Of a stretch of 64,000 bases of DNA, positions 25,244 through 35,570 are shown piece by piece. Positions within the stretch are counted from its first letter, which is position 1, and each line of letters opens with the position of its first letter. The stretch spans positions 29,235,543-29,299,542 of the forward strand of contig NC_065557.1 in NCBI RefSeq assembly GCF_022605725.1, given 5' to 3'. Below the pieces are notes generated by a model. That model had not been told where the DNA came from. It saw only the letters and a program-made list of their open reading frames with translations, and searched no databases. The stretch is from Anthonomus grandis grandis (lineage: Eukaryota > Arthropoda > Insecta > Coleoptera > Curculionidae). The position numbers were made by a program, and so were the translations under genes.

Positions 25244-25807
25244 AGATATTATTCTATTTATCAAGCAAGCCGTTTGCAAGCCGCCACTTTGTATAACCGA
25301 AGCCGACGCCATCACCACCCGGTGCGTTTTTATACGTTTAAATACGTGTTCTCGAGTACTTGAAGCTACCCATGCATTAGTGCCAATAGAGTGAACTGGA
25401 TTTTGTATTGCACACCTACTGCAATGTCAGGTCAGTCCTTTCCAAATCATTTTATACTAATAGATCCTATGAAATTTTAATGCTGCTGTCACTTGAACAA
25501 TTCCGGTGATATTTAATGATATTTCAAACCTTTATTAGCGTTTTTTTAACCAATATTCTATATAATTTTCTTTATTATACCGATTGTTCAGCATTTAAAA
25601 ATTAATTTATGAATGGCTAATAGTAAAATCACACAGTAAATTACTGCATGTTCTATTTTATTGCTATTTTGGTGTGATTTTTATGCATTTTTATGCAAAT
25701 ACTAACCAATTTTGTCATTTTAACACCGTATATTTAAAATAAGAAACTGCCCTTGTGTGTGTTATTGGATTTTATTTATGCTTTAAACCCTATACGACTC
25801 CTTCAAA

Positions 25808-27230
25808 ATGCCCAAACGAAACACTAAGCAGGTAAACGCTAACTTTAGTGAAAATGATTCTGAACAAGCCGAGCTAAAACGTCAAGTCGATCTTTATAAT
25901 AATCTAGTGGCTCGCCGTGATGCCATAACTAACCAAATTAACCATTTTCACAGTTTTTTGGAAACCAAGTGCTTAACCCTAAATGACCCACGTCTAAAAA
26001 TTGACCTAGGCGCCCGACTTAACAGAATTGAATCTTTAAATACTGATTTTGAATCTATTCAGCTTGATATTGAGCAACTATGCCTTAAAAATCAGTTTGA
26101 CGAAGCGAATGAGCAGGGCCAGGAAAGAGAGGAATTTAAAAATTTATATTTTGACAACAGTTCTCAAGGTAAATTAATTTTAGAGAAAATTATTGCCGCG
26201 CAAACACCAAATTCGGACGAATACGCGAATTCTAGTTTCCCTGTGCATTCACCATTTTTTCTATCTGGTACCCAGTATGGCCCACGCCTACCTCCTATCC
26301 CTTTACCAAAATTTGGTGGTTCATACGAAACGTAGACCAACTTTAAGGACACGTTTATCTCGCTTATCGAGAAAAATTCACAAATTAATAACATAGAAAA
26401 ATTTTACTATTTACAATCGAGTTTGCAGGGCGAGGCTGGTCAACTTATTAACTCTTTAGCTACCACCGAAAGTAATTACAACACCGCCTGGTCTCTATTA
26501 CAAGAGCGCTTTGAAAATAAAAAGGCTATAATACATTCACATATTAAATGCATCTTTGATCTTAACCAAGTAAGGGACGAATCTCACGTAAGTCTTAGAA
26601 AACTCTTAGATGGATTTCAAAGCAATTACAAATCCTTACAAAACTTAGGAGAACCTGTTGACCAGTGGTGTAGCCTAATAATTTATTTACTTACCATGAA
26701 TTTTCACGTAGTATTGACAGACCTAAAACTAGTGATTTTATAAACTTTTTATCGCAACGTTGTCGATTCCTCGAATCTTTTGATATTAAATTAAGCAATA
26801 AAAAACTCCAAAAATCTGAAAAATATGAACCTAAATACGAACGTAAAACTTTACTTGCCTCAAATAATTACCCTACTTGTGTCTTATGTAAAGAAAATCA
26901 TTTTATATACTCCTGCCGAAAATTTCATGACTTACCAGTAGTCAATAGATTTTCGGAAGCTAAGTGTGCCAACCTGTGCACCAACTGTCTACGTCCTGGA
27001 CACCGTCAAGGTGACTGTAAGTCCTCATATTCTTGTCGAGTCTGCAAAGGTAAGCACCATTCATTGCTATACATGCAAACTAAACTCACATATTCTCAAG
27101 ACATACAACCTACTGCTCAATGCAATACTCAACCTCCGTCTAATACTCAACCTAACACCACCTACTCAATACCTTCTACTTTTACAAATACCGCAATTAT
27201 CCAGCCAATTGACGATGATCATATCGATTT
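25808..27230 (+). pseudogene. BEL/Pao gag with CCHC knuckles
   Basis: The ATG at 25808 begins MPKRNTKQVNANF and runs through a helical N-terminus to LPPIPLPKFGGSYE, the classic entry to the BEL gag core (DUF1759-like). One in-frame TAG (26333) sits where a tryptophan is usual. The frame then continues with FKDTFISLIEKNSQINNIEK, LINSLATTESNYNTAWSLL and HVSLRKLLDGF. A frameshift near 26715 leads to FINFLSQRCRFLESFD, and then the zinc knuckles CVLCKENHFIYSC, CTNCLRPGHRQGDC and CRVCKGKHH (26875-27060). It runs on into pol without a separate start. Confidence 0.88.
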
Positions 27231-28330
27231 AACTAATCCATCTATTACCACAAATAACTCTCAAAATCTTTATTATTCAAATGCAAGCCAAAACTCATTT
27301 ATTTTGCTTTCTACAGCCCTCGTAGAAGTTTTCGATAAAAACAACCCACCTTTAAAATGCAAGGCTATCCTAGATAATGGAAGTCAATCCAATTTATTAA
27401 CCCAAAACCTATTTAACAAACTAAACTTACCTTATTATCCTATTAACCTGTCCGTCACTGGAATAAGCCAAAACCAAACCACTATTTCTAAACAAACCCA
27501 AATTAAAATAAAGGCTCTTCCTAATAATTTTACTTTTAAGGTATCTGCCTTAGTTATACTTAAAATAACCCAACCAATCCCTCAATTATCAATTAATGCT
27601 TCCAACCTAAATATCCCAAGTGATCTTATTTTTGCTGATCAAGAATTTTTAAATTCTGCCTCTATTGACCTACTTTTAGGTGCAGAAATTTTCTATAGCC
27701 TACTTAAACCTAGCCAAATTAAACTGGGCAAATACAAACCTATCTTACAAGACACCAAACTTGGATGGGTTGTAAGTGGACCTATTCCGATATCCTTATT
27801 TAACTTAAATTTCCAACCTCACACTTCAAATGCTTTAACCTGCACCACCTCCGATAATGCTCTTCAGAAATGTCTAGAACTTTTTTAGAACTCTGAAGAA
27901 ACCACCGAACAACTTCAAATCAATAATAAATATTCTCTGGAGGAAATAGAGTGTGAAAACCATTTTCAGTCTACCACACGTCGGAATCCTGCAGGAAGAT
28001 TTATTTTAAATCTACCTCTTAACTCCAATGTGTTTATACTTGGAGACTCTTTACAAACTGCACTTAAGCGTTTTAACAGCCTAGGACAAAAACTTGCTAA
28101 AAACCCTAAAATAAAAAAATCTTACTCTGATTTTATCTCTGAATACGTTTCTTTTGGACATATGTCCGAAATTAACCCGATAAATGATACTCACCTTTCT
28201 TATCCAGCCTATTACTTACCTCACCACTGCGTTGAAAAGTCCGATAGCCTCACTACACGGCTCCGAGTTGTGTTTGATGGCTCATCTGCTTTTTCTTCCG
28301 GTTTCGCTATTAATGATTGCCAATTTTACC
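27231..28330 (+). pseudogene. BEL/Pao protease and N-terminal RT
   Basis: CKAILDNGSQSNLLT (about 27358-27402) is the retropepsin-like active site of BEL proteases (D-N-G-S-Q form). GWVVSGPIP, LGDSLQTALKRFNSLGQKL, SFGHMSEI and RVVFDGSS mark the RT lead-in. One stop at 27886 interrupts the frame just after the protease-RT linker. The RT piece ends at NDCQF, where a deletion removes the segment that should contain the first catalytic aspartate (ADIEKMYRQI-like). A CCGGCAATT duplication (28329-28349) lies at the break. Confidence 0.88.
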
Positions 28331-28349
28331 GGCAATTGATACCGGCAAT

Positions 28350-28890
28350 TTTTAATTAATCCCAACCAACGATGCCTTCAACGCATTTTATGGCGCAATG
28401 AACCTCAAAAACCACTTCTCCATTATGAATTAAATACTATACCTACGGCATGTCAAGCAGTGCCTTTCTAGCCACACGTTGCCTAAGGCAAATTTCATAC
28501 GATATCTTTGAGTCATATCCAACTGAAAGCACCATCATTAAAAATGACTTTTACGTCGATGACGGAATAACCAACTCATCTACTGAAGAATCCCTTTTAA
28601 ATATCCGTAACAACCTTGTAAATATTTTTAAATCCTATGGTCTAGATTTAAGGAAATTCTATTCAAACTCTAAGATAATCTTATCTGACATGGATGACCC
28701 TGTAAATAATGTAAATAAATCCCTTGCTTTAGATGCAACCCATCATCACAAAACTCTAGGCATATCCTGGAATCCAGAACAAGATAACTTTATCTATAAT
28801 TCTACCATTACCTAAATACCAATATTGTAACCAAGCGTGTGATCCTTTCACTGATTTCTCAAATATTTGACCCTCTCGGACTCCTTTGAC
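28350..28890 (+). pseudogene. BEL/Pao RT C-terminal part
   Basis: After the deletion the reading resumes as NPNQRCLQRILWRNEP, shifts frame, then gives TYGMSSSAFLATRCLRQI and NDFYVDDGITN, with the YVDD catalytic box near 28550. It continues with THHHKTLGISW and SQIFDPLGL (connection region). Frames change at about 28440 and 28815. Confidence 0.85.
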
Positions 28891-28892
28891 CT

Positions 28893-31176
28893 ATGATCTT
28901 GCAAGTAAAACTTCTTTTGCAGAAGCTTTGGCTTCTTCAACTTGGCTGGGATGATCCCGTACCTGTAGACATTTTTGGAATAAGGAAAAATTTTACTTAC
29001 AACTTGTTACTCGTTGAGTATTTCAAACTTCCATGCCAAGTAACCATTAAAAATTATACTTACCTGAAACTCCATGATTTCAGTGATTCTTCGATAAATG
29101 CCTTTGGCGCATGTGTTTATGTCCGTAACCTGGACTCCCTAGAAAATATTTCCGTCAACTTACTTTCTGCCAAAAGTCGCGTAGCTCCTTTAAAGGCTGT
29201 ATCATTGCCGCGCCTTGAGCTATGCGGAGCTTTACTTCTCTCCAGGCTAATGGACAAAATCCTAAAATCTCTGAATTGTAAGCCAAACAAGGTGTACTAC
29301 TACACTGACTCCACAATTGTATTATGCTGGCTTTCCCTACAACCAAGGCAACTAAAAACATATATTTGTAACCGAGTATCTGAAGTCCAGAAAACTACTG
29401 ATATAGATGATTGGCATCACATCACATCAAATCAAAACCCTGCTGATATAATATCAAGAGGTATGAGTCCACAAGAGCTTAAATCTTATACTTTGTGGTG
29501 GCAAGGTCCATCATTTTTATGTCAACCCGCAGAATATTGGCCCACAGATACTCATATTTCCAACTACTCACGCAAGGTTTTCGACAATGACACCCTCGAA
29601 ATGAATCCTAAGTCAATCATAGTTGCTTCAACTGTGCCTAAAGTTTCTATTTTGGAATTATTTTCGAATTTTAATAAACTTATAAATGTAGTCGCTTATT
29701 GCTTTAGATTTTATCAGAATCTAAGGTTACCTAAACCTACACGTCAGATAGGACAATTAACGTTATTTGAACGTAATCATGCCTTAACCATTTTAGTAAT
29801 CATAACTCAAGAAAAAGCATTTGCTTCTGACCTCCGAGATTTAAAGAATAAAAATCGTTTGCGTTTTCAAAGTAAATTAAAAGCTTTAAATCCATTTATT
29901 GATAAAAACGGAATACTGAGAGTAGGAGGACGGCTCGAATACTCTTCTCTCAACTATGAGTCCAAACATCCTATACTCTTACCAAAAAGACACCCATTTA
30001 CTCGTTTAATTATCCTTCATACTCATGAGAAAAATTTCCATGCTGGTACACAGGCCACATTGTCTTTCGTGAGACAAACATTTTGGCCCATTCAAGGAAA
30101 ATCTGCTGTGAAAACTGTAATTCACAAATGCATTACTTGTTATAAACAAAATCCTAAACCTTTAAGTACCCTGCTGGGAGACCTACCTAAACCTCGAGTA
30201 ACTCCTTCTAGACCGTTCACGCATACCGGTATGGATTATGCTGGGTATTTCATGATAAAAGATTCAAAACTTCGAAATCGAAAATTTATAAAAGCCTACT
30301 TATGTATAGTTGTTTGTTTAGCCACCAAGGCTGTCCACCTAGAGTTGGTGTCAGATTTGACTACTCGCGCTTTTCTCGCCATGCTCAGGCGTTTCGTTTC
30401 TCGTCGTGGCTTATGTCAGCACCTGTATTGTGACAATGGCACAAATTTCGTTGTGGCTAATGGTGAGTTACAGGAAATTTATAACCTTAATCAATCCCCT
30501 GAGTTTGAAGAATATGCTAGAAATAATATGATTCAGTTTCATTTTAACCCTGCTGTTTCTCCGCATCTTGGGGGGTTATGGGTAAGTGTGGTGAAATCGT
30601 TTAAGCATCACCTCCGGCGGGTCAAAATATCAAATGACAATCCCCTCATTTATGAGGAGTTTTACACTTCCATAGTTCAGGTGGAAGCAGTGTTGAACTC
30701 ACGTCCCCTTTTACCTCTTACTAATGATCCCAATGATTTTGAATCTCTGACTCCCGGACACTTCTTTGTCGGCCATCCTTTAAACCTAGTACCTGATATT
30801 GATTTGGAGACTATGCCAATCAACAGATTGAACCGGTACCACATGCTGCAATCTTCAGGCAACATTTCTTCAACATTTCTGGCGCAGATGGTCAGAGCAG
30901 TACTTACATACCCTCCACGAGCGATCAAAATGGCGCTTTAAGACCGACCCTGGAAGCCTCCAAGACTCTCTTGTTTTACTGAAGGAAGAGTACAGCCCAC
31001 CTTCCAAATGGACCCTTGCAAGAATTGTCAATCTTCATCCCGGGAAGGACGGTATAACACGTGTTGTTAGTGTTCGTGTTGCAAACGGGAATATTTTTAA
31101 ACGCAGTATCGTTAAGATCTGTCCTCTACCTATTTCAGATGAGCCTTGCGAATTCAAGGCTTCTAGAATGACTTAA
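28893..31176 (+). pseudogene. BEL/Pao RNase H, integrase and DUF5641 region
   Basis: The 682-codon open frame starts in the RT/RNase H linker. SDSSINAFGACVYVR, RLELCGALLLSRLMDK and YYTDSTIVLCWL are RNase H blocks. Integrase follows: the Zn finger with HTHEKNFHAG and CITCYKQ, catalytic GMDYAG, YCDNGTNF, and the third motif PHLGGLWVSVVKS. In BEL integrases the residue after GLW is the catalytic glutamate; here it is valine, so strand transfer should be lost. After NSRPLLPL and GHFFVGHPLN a frameshift near 30870 moves the C-terminal DUF5641-like part (FWQRWS, EYLHTL-like, then GKDGITRVVSVRVANG) to another frame, ending at 31176. Confidence 0.9.
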
Positions 31177-31389
31177 GACTTTTACTTGATTTTATAAGCA
31201 AATCAATGACACTTTATTTTTTATTTACTTAAGTTAATTAGTTAAAATACTTGTATCAATGTTTAATTACCTCACGGTAATTTTTTGTTAGTAATGTAAG
31301 TTATTTATTTTGTAATCTCTTTGTTTTAAGTTGCGTGACCTTTCTCCTTTCTTTAATCAACCAAGTTGTTGAAAGATGCCTTAGTACTT

Positions 31390-31403
31390 TCAAGGGCGGC
31401 GGT
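31390..31403 (+). promoter_or_regulatory. Polypurine tract of the BEL/Pao element
   Basis: CAAGGGCGGCGGTA directly precedes the TG of the 3' LTR. A GGGCGGCGG-type tract is typical at this position in BEL elements and primes plus-strand synthesis. Confidence 0.75.
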
Positions 31404-31792
31404 ATGAACAGTTTTTATTTATATAATTAATTGTGTTACGCCACTGTTCTGTTTGATCGTCAACTATCGTAGATAGACATTGACATTTCGTAGCTTGCTA
31501 TGGCTCGGAACTGGAAGGGAGAAGCGATCGTCGTCACATCAACAATCTCCACGCTCTCTATGTGCAATAGTCAAAGAGAAAATAATGTTGCATTGTTCAC
31601 GCGTTCAGCTCAACGGAGCCGTCGACATTGGGAGGGGTTTCAACATTTCGATGCTCTCTGTTACAGTCCACTATAACATAACCTTAACCATCACATTAAA
31701 GTTGTAAAATTGAACTTTTTGTGTTTTAATCCACCCGCAAGTAGAAAGATCCCGCCAAGCCTATTTGGAACAAAGGGAATTCTGCATTTTCA
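31404..31792 (+). repeat. 3' LTR of the BEL/Pao element
   Basis: A 389-bp LTR from TGAACAG to ATTTTCA, followed directly by the ATTAT target duplicate. It carries an extra 13 bp relative to the 5' copy. Confidence 0.93.
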
Positions 31793-32640
31793 ATTATTGT
31801 TGGGGAATTTAACTTTAATCTTCTTAAAAATACGTTTTATAGTAACAACATAAAAAATATAATTTACACAAATGGTTGTACACAAATTTTAGAAACATCT
31901 ACTAGAATAACTCCTACCATCTAGACATTAATCGATTTTATAGTTACCAATGACAAACATCTGGCGCACAGGGTACATCTAATATCTAAAATAGGCGATC
32001 ACTCAATTTTGTCCATATCTCTTAATCAAGAAAATAAGCAAACTATCAGAATAGTTAAACATCAAAAAACGTTTAAAAACTACGACTCGCATCTACTACA
32101 AGAAAAAGTGCTTGCTATTGATTGCAACAAGAATAGCTCATACATAACATAAATCTACTATCTGACTCATTGATCACTAATATTGAGATTTTTGTAGATT
32201 AAATGTGCCCTAAGGTTCAGATTATGCAGAATCATATGTGGATAAAAAATTGATAACGTCTGGAATTAAACCAATGATGTGAGAAAGAAATACTTATAAA
32301 AGGGCCGTTTTGTTTTAGATAGATATAAGGGTGTCTGGTGACTGAAACGAATATTATTGTAAAGAAAATTAGAATAGAGAAGGAAAAATTTTATGCAGAA
32401 TGCATAGACAAAAACAAAAAGAATCCTAAAGACCTATGGAAAAATCTTAAAGCTGTACTACCAGGTAAAAAGCATATTTTGACCAATCAAATCAATTTCA
32501 ACAGAAAATTAGTCAACGATGAAGCAAGCATTGCACAAGAATTTAATAAATATTTTATAGAAAGTATACATACTATTGTTACCAACATCCCACAGTCACC
32601 AAATGTAATAAATAATGGTAATAGCAACTCTTAAATTACT
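31793..32640 (+). pseudogene. Endonuclease C-terminus and linker of the split non-LTR element
   Basis: The frame resumes right after the BEL element with VGDFNFNLL, the GDFN catalytic block of AP-type endonucleases. Then come ILETSTRITP, TLIDFIVTN and GDHSILSISL, the D-H catalytic region. Near 32280-32630 lies the arginine/lysine-rich linker that precedes RT (KKNPKDLWKNLKAVLPGKKH, IAQEFNKYFIESI). A few stops occur. It ends near the mariner insertion. Confidence 0.8.
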
Positions 32641-32714
32641 GTAACGAAAACTCGATAAATCAACTCTGATAAAAATATAATAAAAAATCAGAAATAAAAC
32701 TCTAATAAACAAAA

Positions 32715-33322
32715 TTAACAACATATCATTTTTAAAATAAAAGGCTCAAATAAACCGCCTTCTTTTGCTAAACAAAAACTTAACCTATTGTAAAAGCTAT
32801 TTCGCACCTCCAAAAGAGTTTCAGGTAAAATGGAATTGGCACCTTCGACAATTTTATTTCGCAACTCCTCTAAATTTGTTGGTCTACTAACTACTAATCA
32901 CGCTCTACTAATTCATGCTTGTAAATGGTCTGCTTAAGGTAACCCCACAGACAAAAGTCATTTGGAGACAAATCTGGAGATCTAGGAGGCCATTTCATAT
33001 CGCCAGTCCCACTAATAAGGCGGTTAGGAAAAGTACTTATTAAAAATTCCTTTACCCTAGCCGCGTTATAAGACAGCCATCTTGCTGAAAATAAACCGAT
33101 TCCAGGTCTACATCAGGTAGGATTTGAATGGCAGGAAGAACATGGTATTGCAGCAACTCAAGGTACTTAAAATGCCATGGGCGTTTAAAATGCCATCAAT
33201 AAAAAATGACCCTATAACATTGTCGCCCAAAATACCTGGCCAAACATTCAATTTCTGAGGATACTGGGTACGAAACTGAACACTTCTGTGCTCGTCTTCC
33301 TGAGACCAATAACGAACAATGG
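32715..33322 (-). pseudogene. Mariner-like transposase, C-terminal part
   Basis: Reading leftwards from 33322: VRYWSQEDEHRSVQFRTQYP, then KLNVWPGILGDNVIGSFFID, NAHGI, a decayed middle containing the FPNRLISGTG-like block, then DMKWPPRSPDLSPNDFCLWG with the third catalytic acidic region, and FEPFILKMICC at the end. It joins the N-terminal part once the insert is discounted. One or two frameshifts occur near 33090-33120 and 32880. Confidence 0.78.
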
Positions 33323-33359
33323 AGGAGCAGAGTTGCAAAACGCAGTTTGTCCAAATTTT
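33323..33359 (+). repeat. Left TIR of the CGGQNKN element
   Basis: AGGAGCAGAGTTGCAAAACG followed by CAGTTTGTCCAAA. It matches the inverted right end with four or five mismatches. Confidence 0.8.
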
Positions 33360-33667
33360 CACATTTTGAACTAAAGGTGGCGCAACATTATTTAACCGAA
33401 TTTCTATTATTTCACATCATTTTGGACGTTTAAATCGAATTTTGTATCATTTAAAATATATTGCGAAAATCCCCTAGACATGCAAAATGCATTTAGTCCA
33501 TCACCCTTAAACAAACAAAAAGCATTTTGTCCACAAGACAAACAAATCGTGTTTGGTCCAGATGTAAACATGTTTGTTTCACAACCTAATTTCTGTTGGT
33601 GTGGTTTTAGTTTATGTACAAGTATTTTGTGTTTGTTTCATAACTTTTTCGTGAAGTTTAAATCACA

Positions 33668-34289
33668 ATGGAGCACCGAGCAGGTAGAGGGGCGACTGAG
33701 ATATCTTCCGCTCTTATCGATTTTTTGAAAAAACTTACATTTCCAGACAATGCGACGAAAATCCGTTTTTTTGCAGATAGGTGTGGAGGACAAAATAAAA
33801 ATAATCATGTTGTGCATGCTTTAATGTTTTGGCATCAAACGTTTTCATGTGAGTAGATTAGGGACATAGAAATTATATTTCCAATGAGAGGTCACTCTTA
33901 TCTCCCGCCGATCGTATCTTTGGACTGACATTCATTCTTGTCGAAGACTTTTGTTAAAGAAAAAAAGTTCCACCCATAATATTTTGCTGAAAACTGAGCT
34001 ACTATATTGCAATTCAGATGAAACAAAAAAGTTTCAATCACTCCCAAAACCACGAGCAAGATTCGATCAAATAGAATTACAGGAATTAGGTTTAGGTCAT
34101 AAAATAAAGGAAAAAAAAGTAGATAGTTTAAAAAAATTATTGGCATCATTATCTGGAGAAAACTGGAATCAGGATCCAGAATTGGAATGGTTAGTTCCAA
34201 TTTTAGAAGGCCAGTGTGAGGTTGAAACCAATGTTGAAGAAAATGAGGACTGTGATTGTAACGATACGGAAGATGTTAATTTCATTTGA
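33668..34289 (+). pseudogene. CGGQNKN (DUF7869-like) domain protein, C-terminal half
   Basis: The frame at 33668 reads IRFFADRCGGQNKNNHVVHA. After a stop comes IEIIFPMRGHSYLPPDRIFG, in which the first aspartate, the GHS and the PDR-F-G resemble an RNase H-like acidic centre. A second frame (33951-34289) supplies the tail VDSLKKLLASLSGENWNQDP and an acidic end with a cluster of D, E and C, closing at 34289. I recall this arrangement from abundant aphid and beetle repeat proteins. The N-terminal half is missing and the frame shifts near 33910, so this copy is not functional. Whether the domain is a transposase is inference. Confidence 0.65.
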
Positions 34290-34582
34290 GTTTGTTAAAA
34301 AATAAAAATACTGCTTAAAGAAAATGGTTCTTAATTTTTTGGTGGTAATTTTACCCAAAAAGTTTTTCCAAATGACAATCAAAAGGCATTTTGTCCACTC
34401 TAGACAGGCAAATAGCATTGTGTCCATATGTTTTTCTAAAATACCAAAGTTACTTTTACTTCTTCTAGTCTGCCATTCTAGTATTTACTGATCCTAAATT
34501 TTCCTAATTTTTTGGTAAAAGTCCTAACTCGGTAAGTAAGACCGATTCGAAGCACTAGTTTTTGATGTTTCCTGAAAATTTA

Positions 34583-34619
34583 CAATTTTGAACAAACCGC
34601 ATTTTGCAAGTCTGCTCCT
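34583..34619 (-). repeat. Right TIR of the CGGQNKN element
   Basis: On the minus strand: AGGAGCAGACTTGCAAAATG, then CGGTTTGTTCAAA. Mirror of 33323-33359. Confidence 0.8.
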
Positions 34620-35152
34620 CAATGGAAGGATTGTGTTTGCCATGTAATGGAAAAGAAGATTTATCAGAAAACAAAATATTTTTAAAAAAATATTCGTTTT
34701 CATTTGCCTTTTTCATCATGGTTTCACAAAATTCCATTCTTCGCCACTGGTCTTCAGGAAATATTTTCTGAGTTTTTAAATACTTGAAATATTTGTACCC
34801 ATATTTTTTCCAGATATGAGGAACAGTTTTATTGCTCATTCCCAGTTCCTCTCCAACACTTCTAGTGGACCGTGTCGAATCAAGTTCTAGGGGACTGCAA
34901 ACCATTTCTTCCCGCCGTTTTATATCCTGCGGACCACTTCAACAGGTGGTTCTTGATGTTTTGTGTTGCATTTTTTACAATCTTGAAGACAAAAAGATGT
35001 CTCAAAATTTGTAACCACATTTAAAACCGTTTTTGCACAAGGAATCGGTGTAGTTTCAAACTGAAAAAAAAAACTCTACATTGTACTGCTCATTTGCCTC
35101 CATAAAACCATTTAATTAGTTGAACTCTTTCGGAAGGGGTATAAACAGCCAT
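34620..35152 (-). pseudogene. Mariner-like transposase, N-terminal part
   Basis: The ATG at 35152 gives MAVYTPSERVQLIKWFYGG, an HTH start. After a frame change come LDSTRSTRSVGEELGMSNKT (second HTH) and KKYGYKYFKYLKTQKIFPED. KNILFSDKSSFPLHGKHNPS then carries the first catalytic aspartate. The frame runs into the inserted element's TIR right after NPSI, so the apparent end of the open frame at 34555 is insert sequence. Confidence 0.8.
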
Positions 35153-35299
35153 AGTGAAAAAAACACGAAAATAATGCTCAAAAATTATTAATGCAACGTG
35201 CAGTAACACAGCAAAGTGAGGTCTGCTGACTCCCGGTTCAAAAAATAAAAACGAAAAATTCCGCCGCCTGCAAGCCGCAACCAAGCGGTGTTGCCATTA

Positions 35300-35545
35300 T
35301 TTTGGGTAATACGTAGCTCACGATAACACGATCTGTATGTGATTTTCTCAGAGCCATTGATAATAATAAATATGTTTTAGTGGTATTCTGAGATTTTAAA
35401 CGAGCTTTTGAAACGATAGACAGAGAAATTCTGCTATATAAATTAAACCAATTGGAAATTAGAGGTGATGTCTTGAACTGGTTTGAATCTCATTTGCGTA
35501 AAAGGTATAATAAATATTTTTAAGATAGCAGCACTTTCGGCTATA
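35300..35545 (+). pseudogene. RT scrap of the split non-LTR element
   Basis: DFLRAIDNNKYVLVVF, a stop, DFKRAFETIDREILLYKL and GDVLNWFESHLRKRYNK form RT motifs 2a-3, including the D..KAFD-type first catalytic aspartate. The sequence stops at about 35570, before the FADD box. Motifs upstream of DFL were lost with the mariner insertion or an associated deletion. Confidence 0.75.
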
Positions 35546-35570
35546 CTGTAATTGGGTGTCAACTTGATTA

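Larger units (their letters stand above)
24848..31792 (+). mobile_element. BEL/Pao LTR retrotransposon
   Basis: A 6,945-bp element with paired LTRs, a 5-bp target duplication (ATTAT at 24843-24847 and 31793-31797), a PBS-like TGG start just inside the left LTR, and a purine-rich tract before the right LTR. Gag, aspartic protease, RT, RNase H, integrase and DUF5641-like parts follow in the usual BEL order. The LTRs differ by about 20 substitutions on a hand count plus one 13-bp indel, so the copy is not recent. Stops, a deletion in RT and a changed integrase residue make it non-autonomous. No env-like frame is present. Confidence 0.95.
33323..34619 (+). mobile_element. Short TIR element coding for a CGGQNKN-domain protein
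   Basis: The element is flanked by the direct repeat CAATGG (33317-33322 and 34620-34625), or CAATGGA if one more base is counted. Its ends are imperfect 37-bp TIRs starting AGGAGCAGASTTGCAAAA. Removing it restores the surrounding mariner transposase frame. Motifs of the form GCATTTTGTCCA recur inside both ends (about 33485, 33521, 34387, 34411). The interior has a plus-strand frame with a domain seen in many insect repeats and resembling DUF7869. The duplication length and motif do not match Tc1/mariner or piggyBac. I cannot assign a named superfamily from sequence alone. Confidence 0.75.
32640..35300 (-). mobile_element. Mariner-like element, itself interrupted
   Basis: A minus-strand transposase in two parts (35152-34626 and 33316-32715) lies between the linker and RT of the non-LTR element. 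The 1.3-kb insert at 33323-34619 separates the parts. No clear TIRs or TA duplication could be read at the outer edges, which are set by where the non-LTR similarity stops and restarts. Confidence 0.65.
23240..35570 (+). mobile_element. Non-LTR retrotransposon split by two insertions
   Basis: Pieces on one strand follow in the order expected for one element: gag-like ORF1 (23355-24524), start of the endonuclease (24632-24847), rest of the endonuclease and linker (31793-32640), and an RT scrap (about 35300-35540). The gaps are filled by a BEL/Pao element and a mariner-like element. The first junction is exact: the BEL 5-bp target duplication ATTAT restores the endonuclease frame across it. The RT piece lacks its N-terminal part and everything after motif 3. 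Zinc knuckles in ORF1 fit the I/Jockey group. Confidence 0.8.

Noticed and set aside
34203..34427. Minus frame over the end of the CGGQNKN protein
   Set aside because: Shadow of the plus-strand acidic tail; AT-rich composition.
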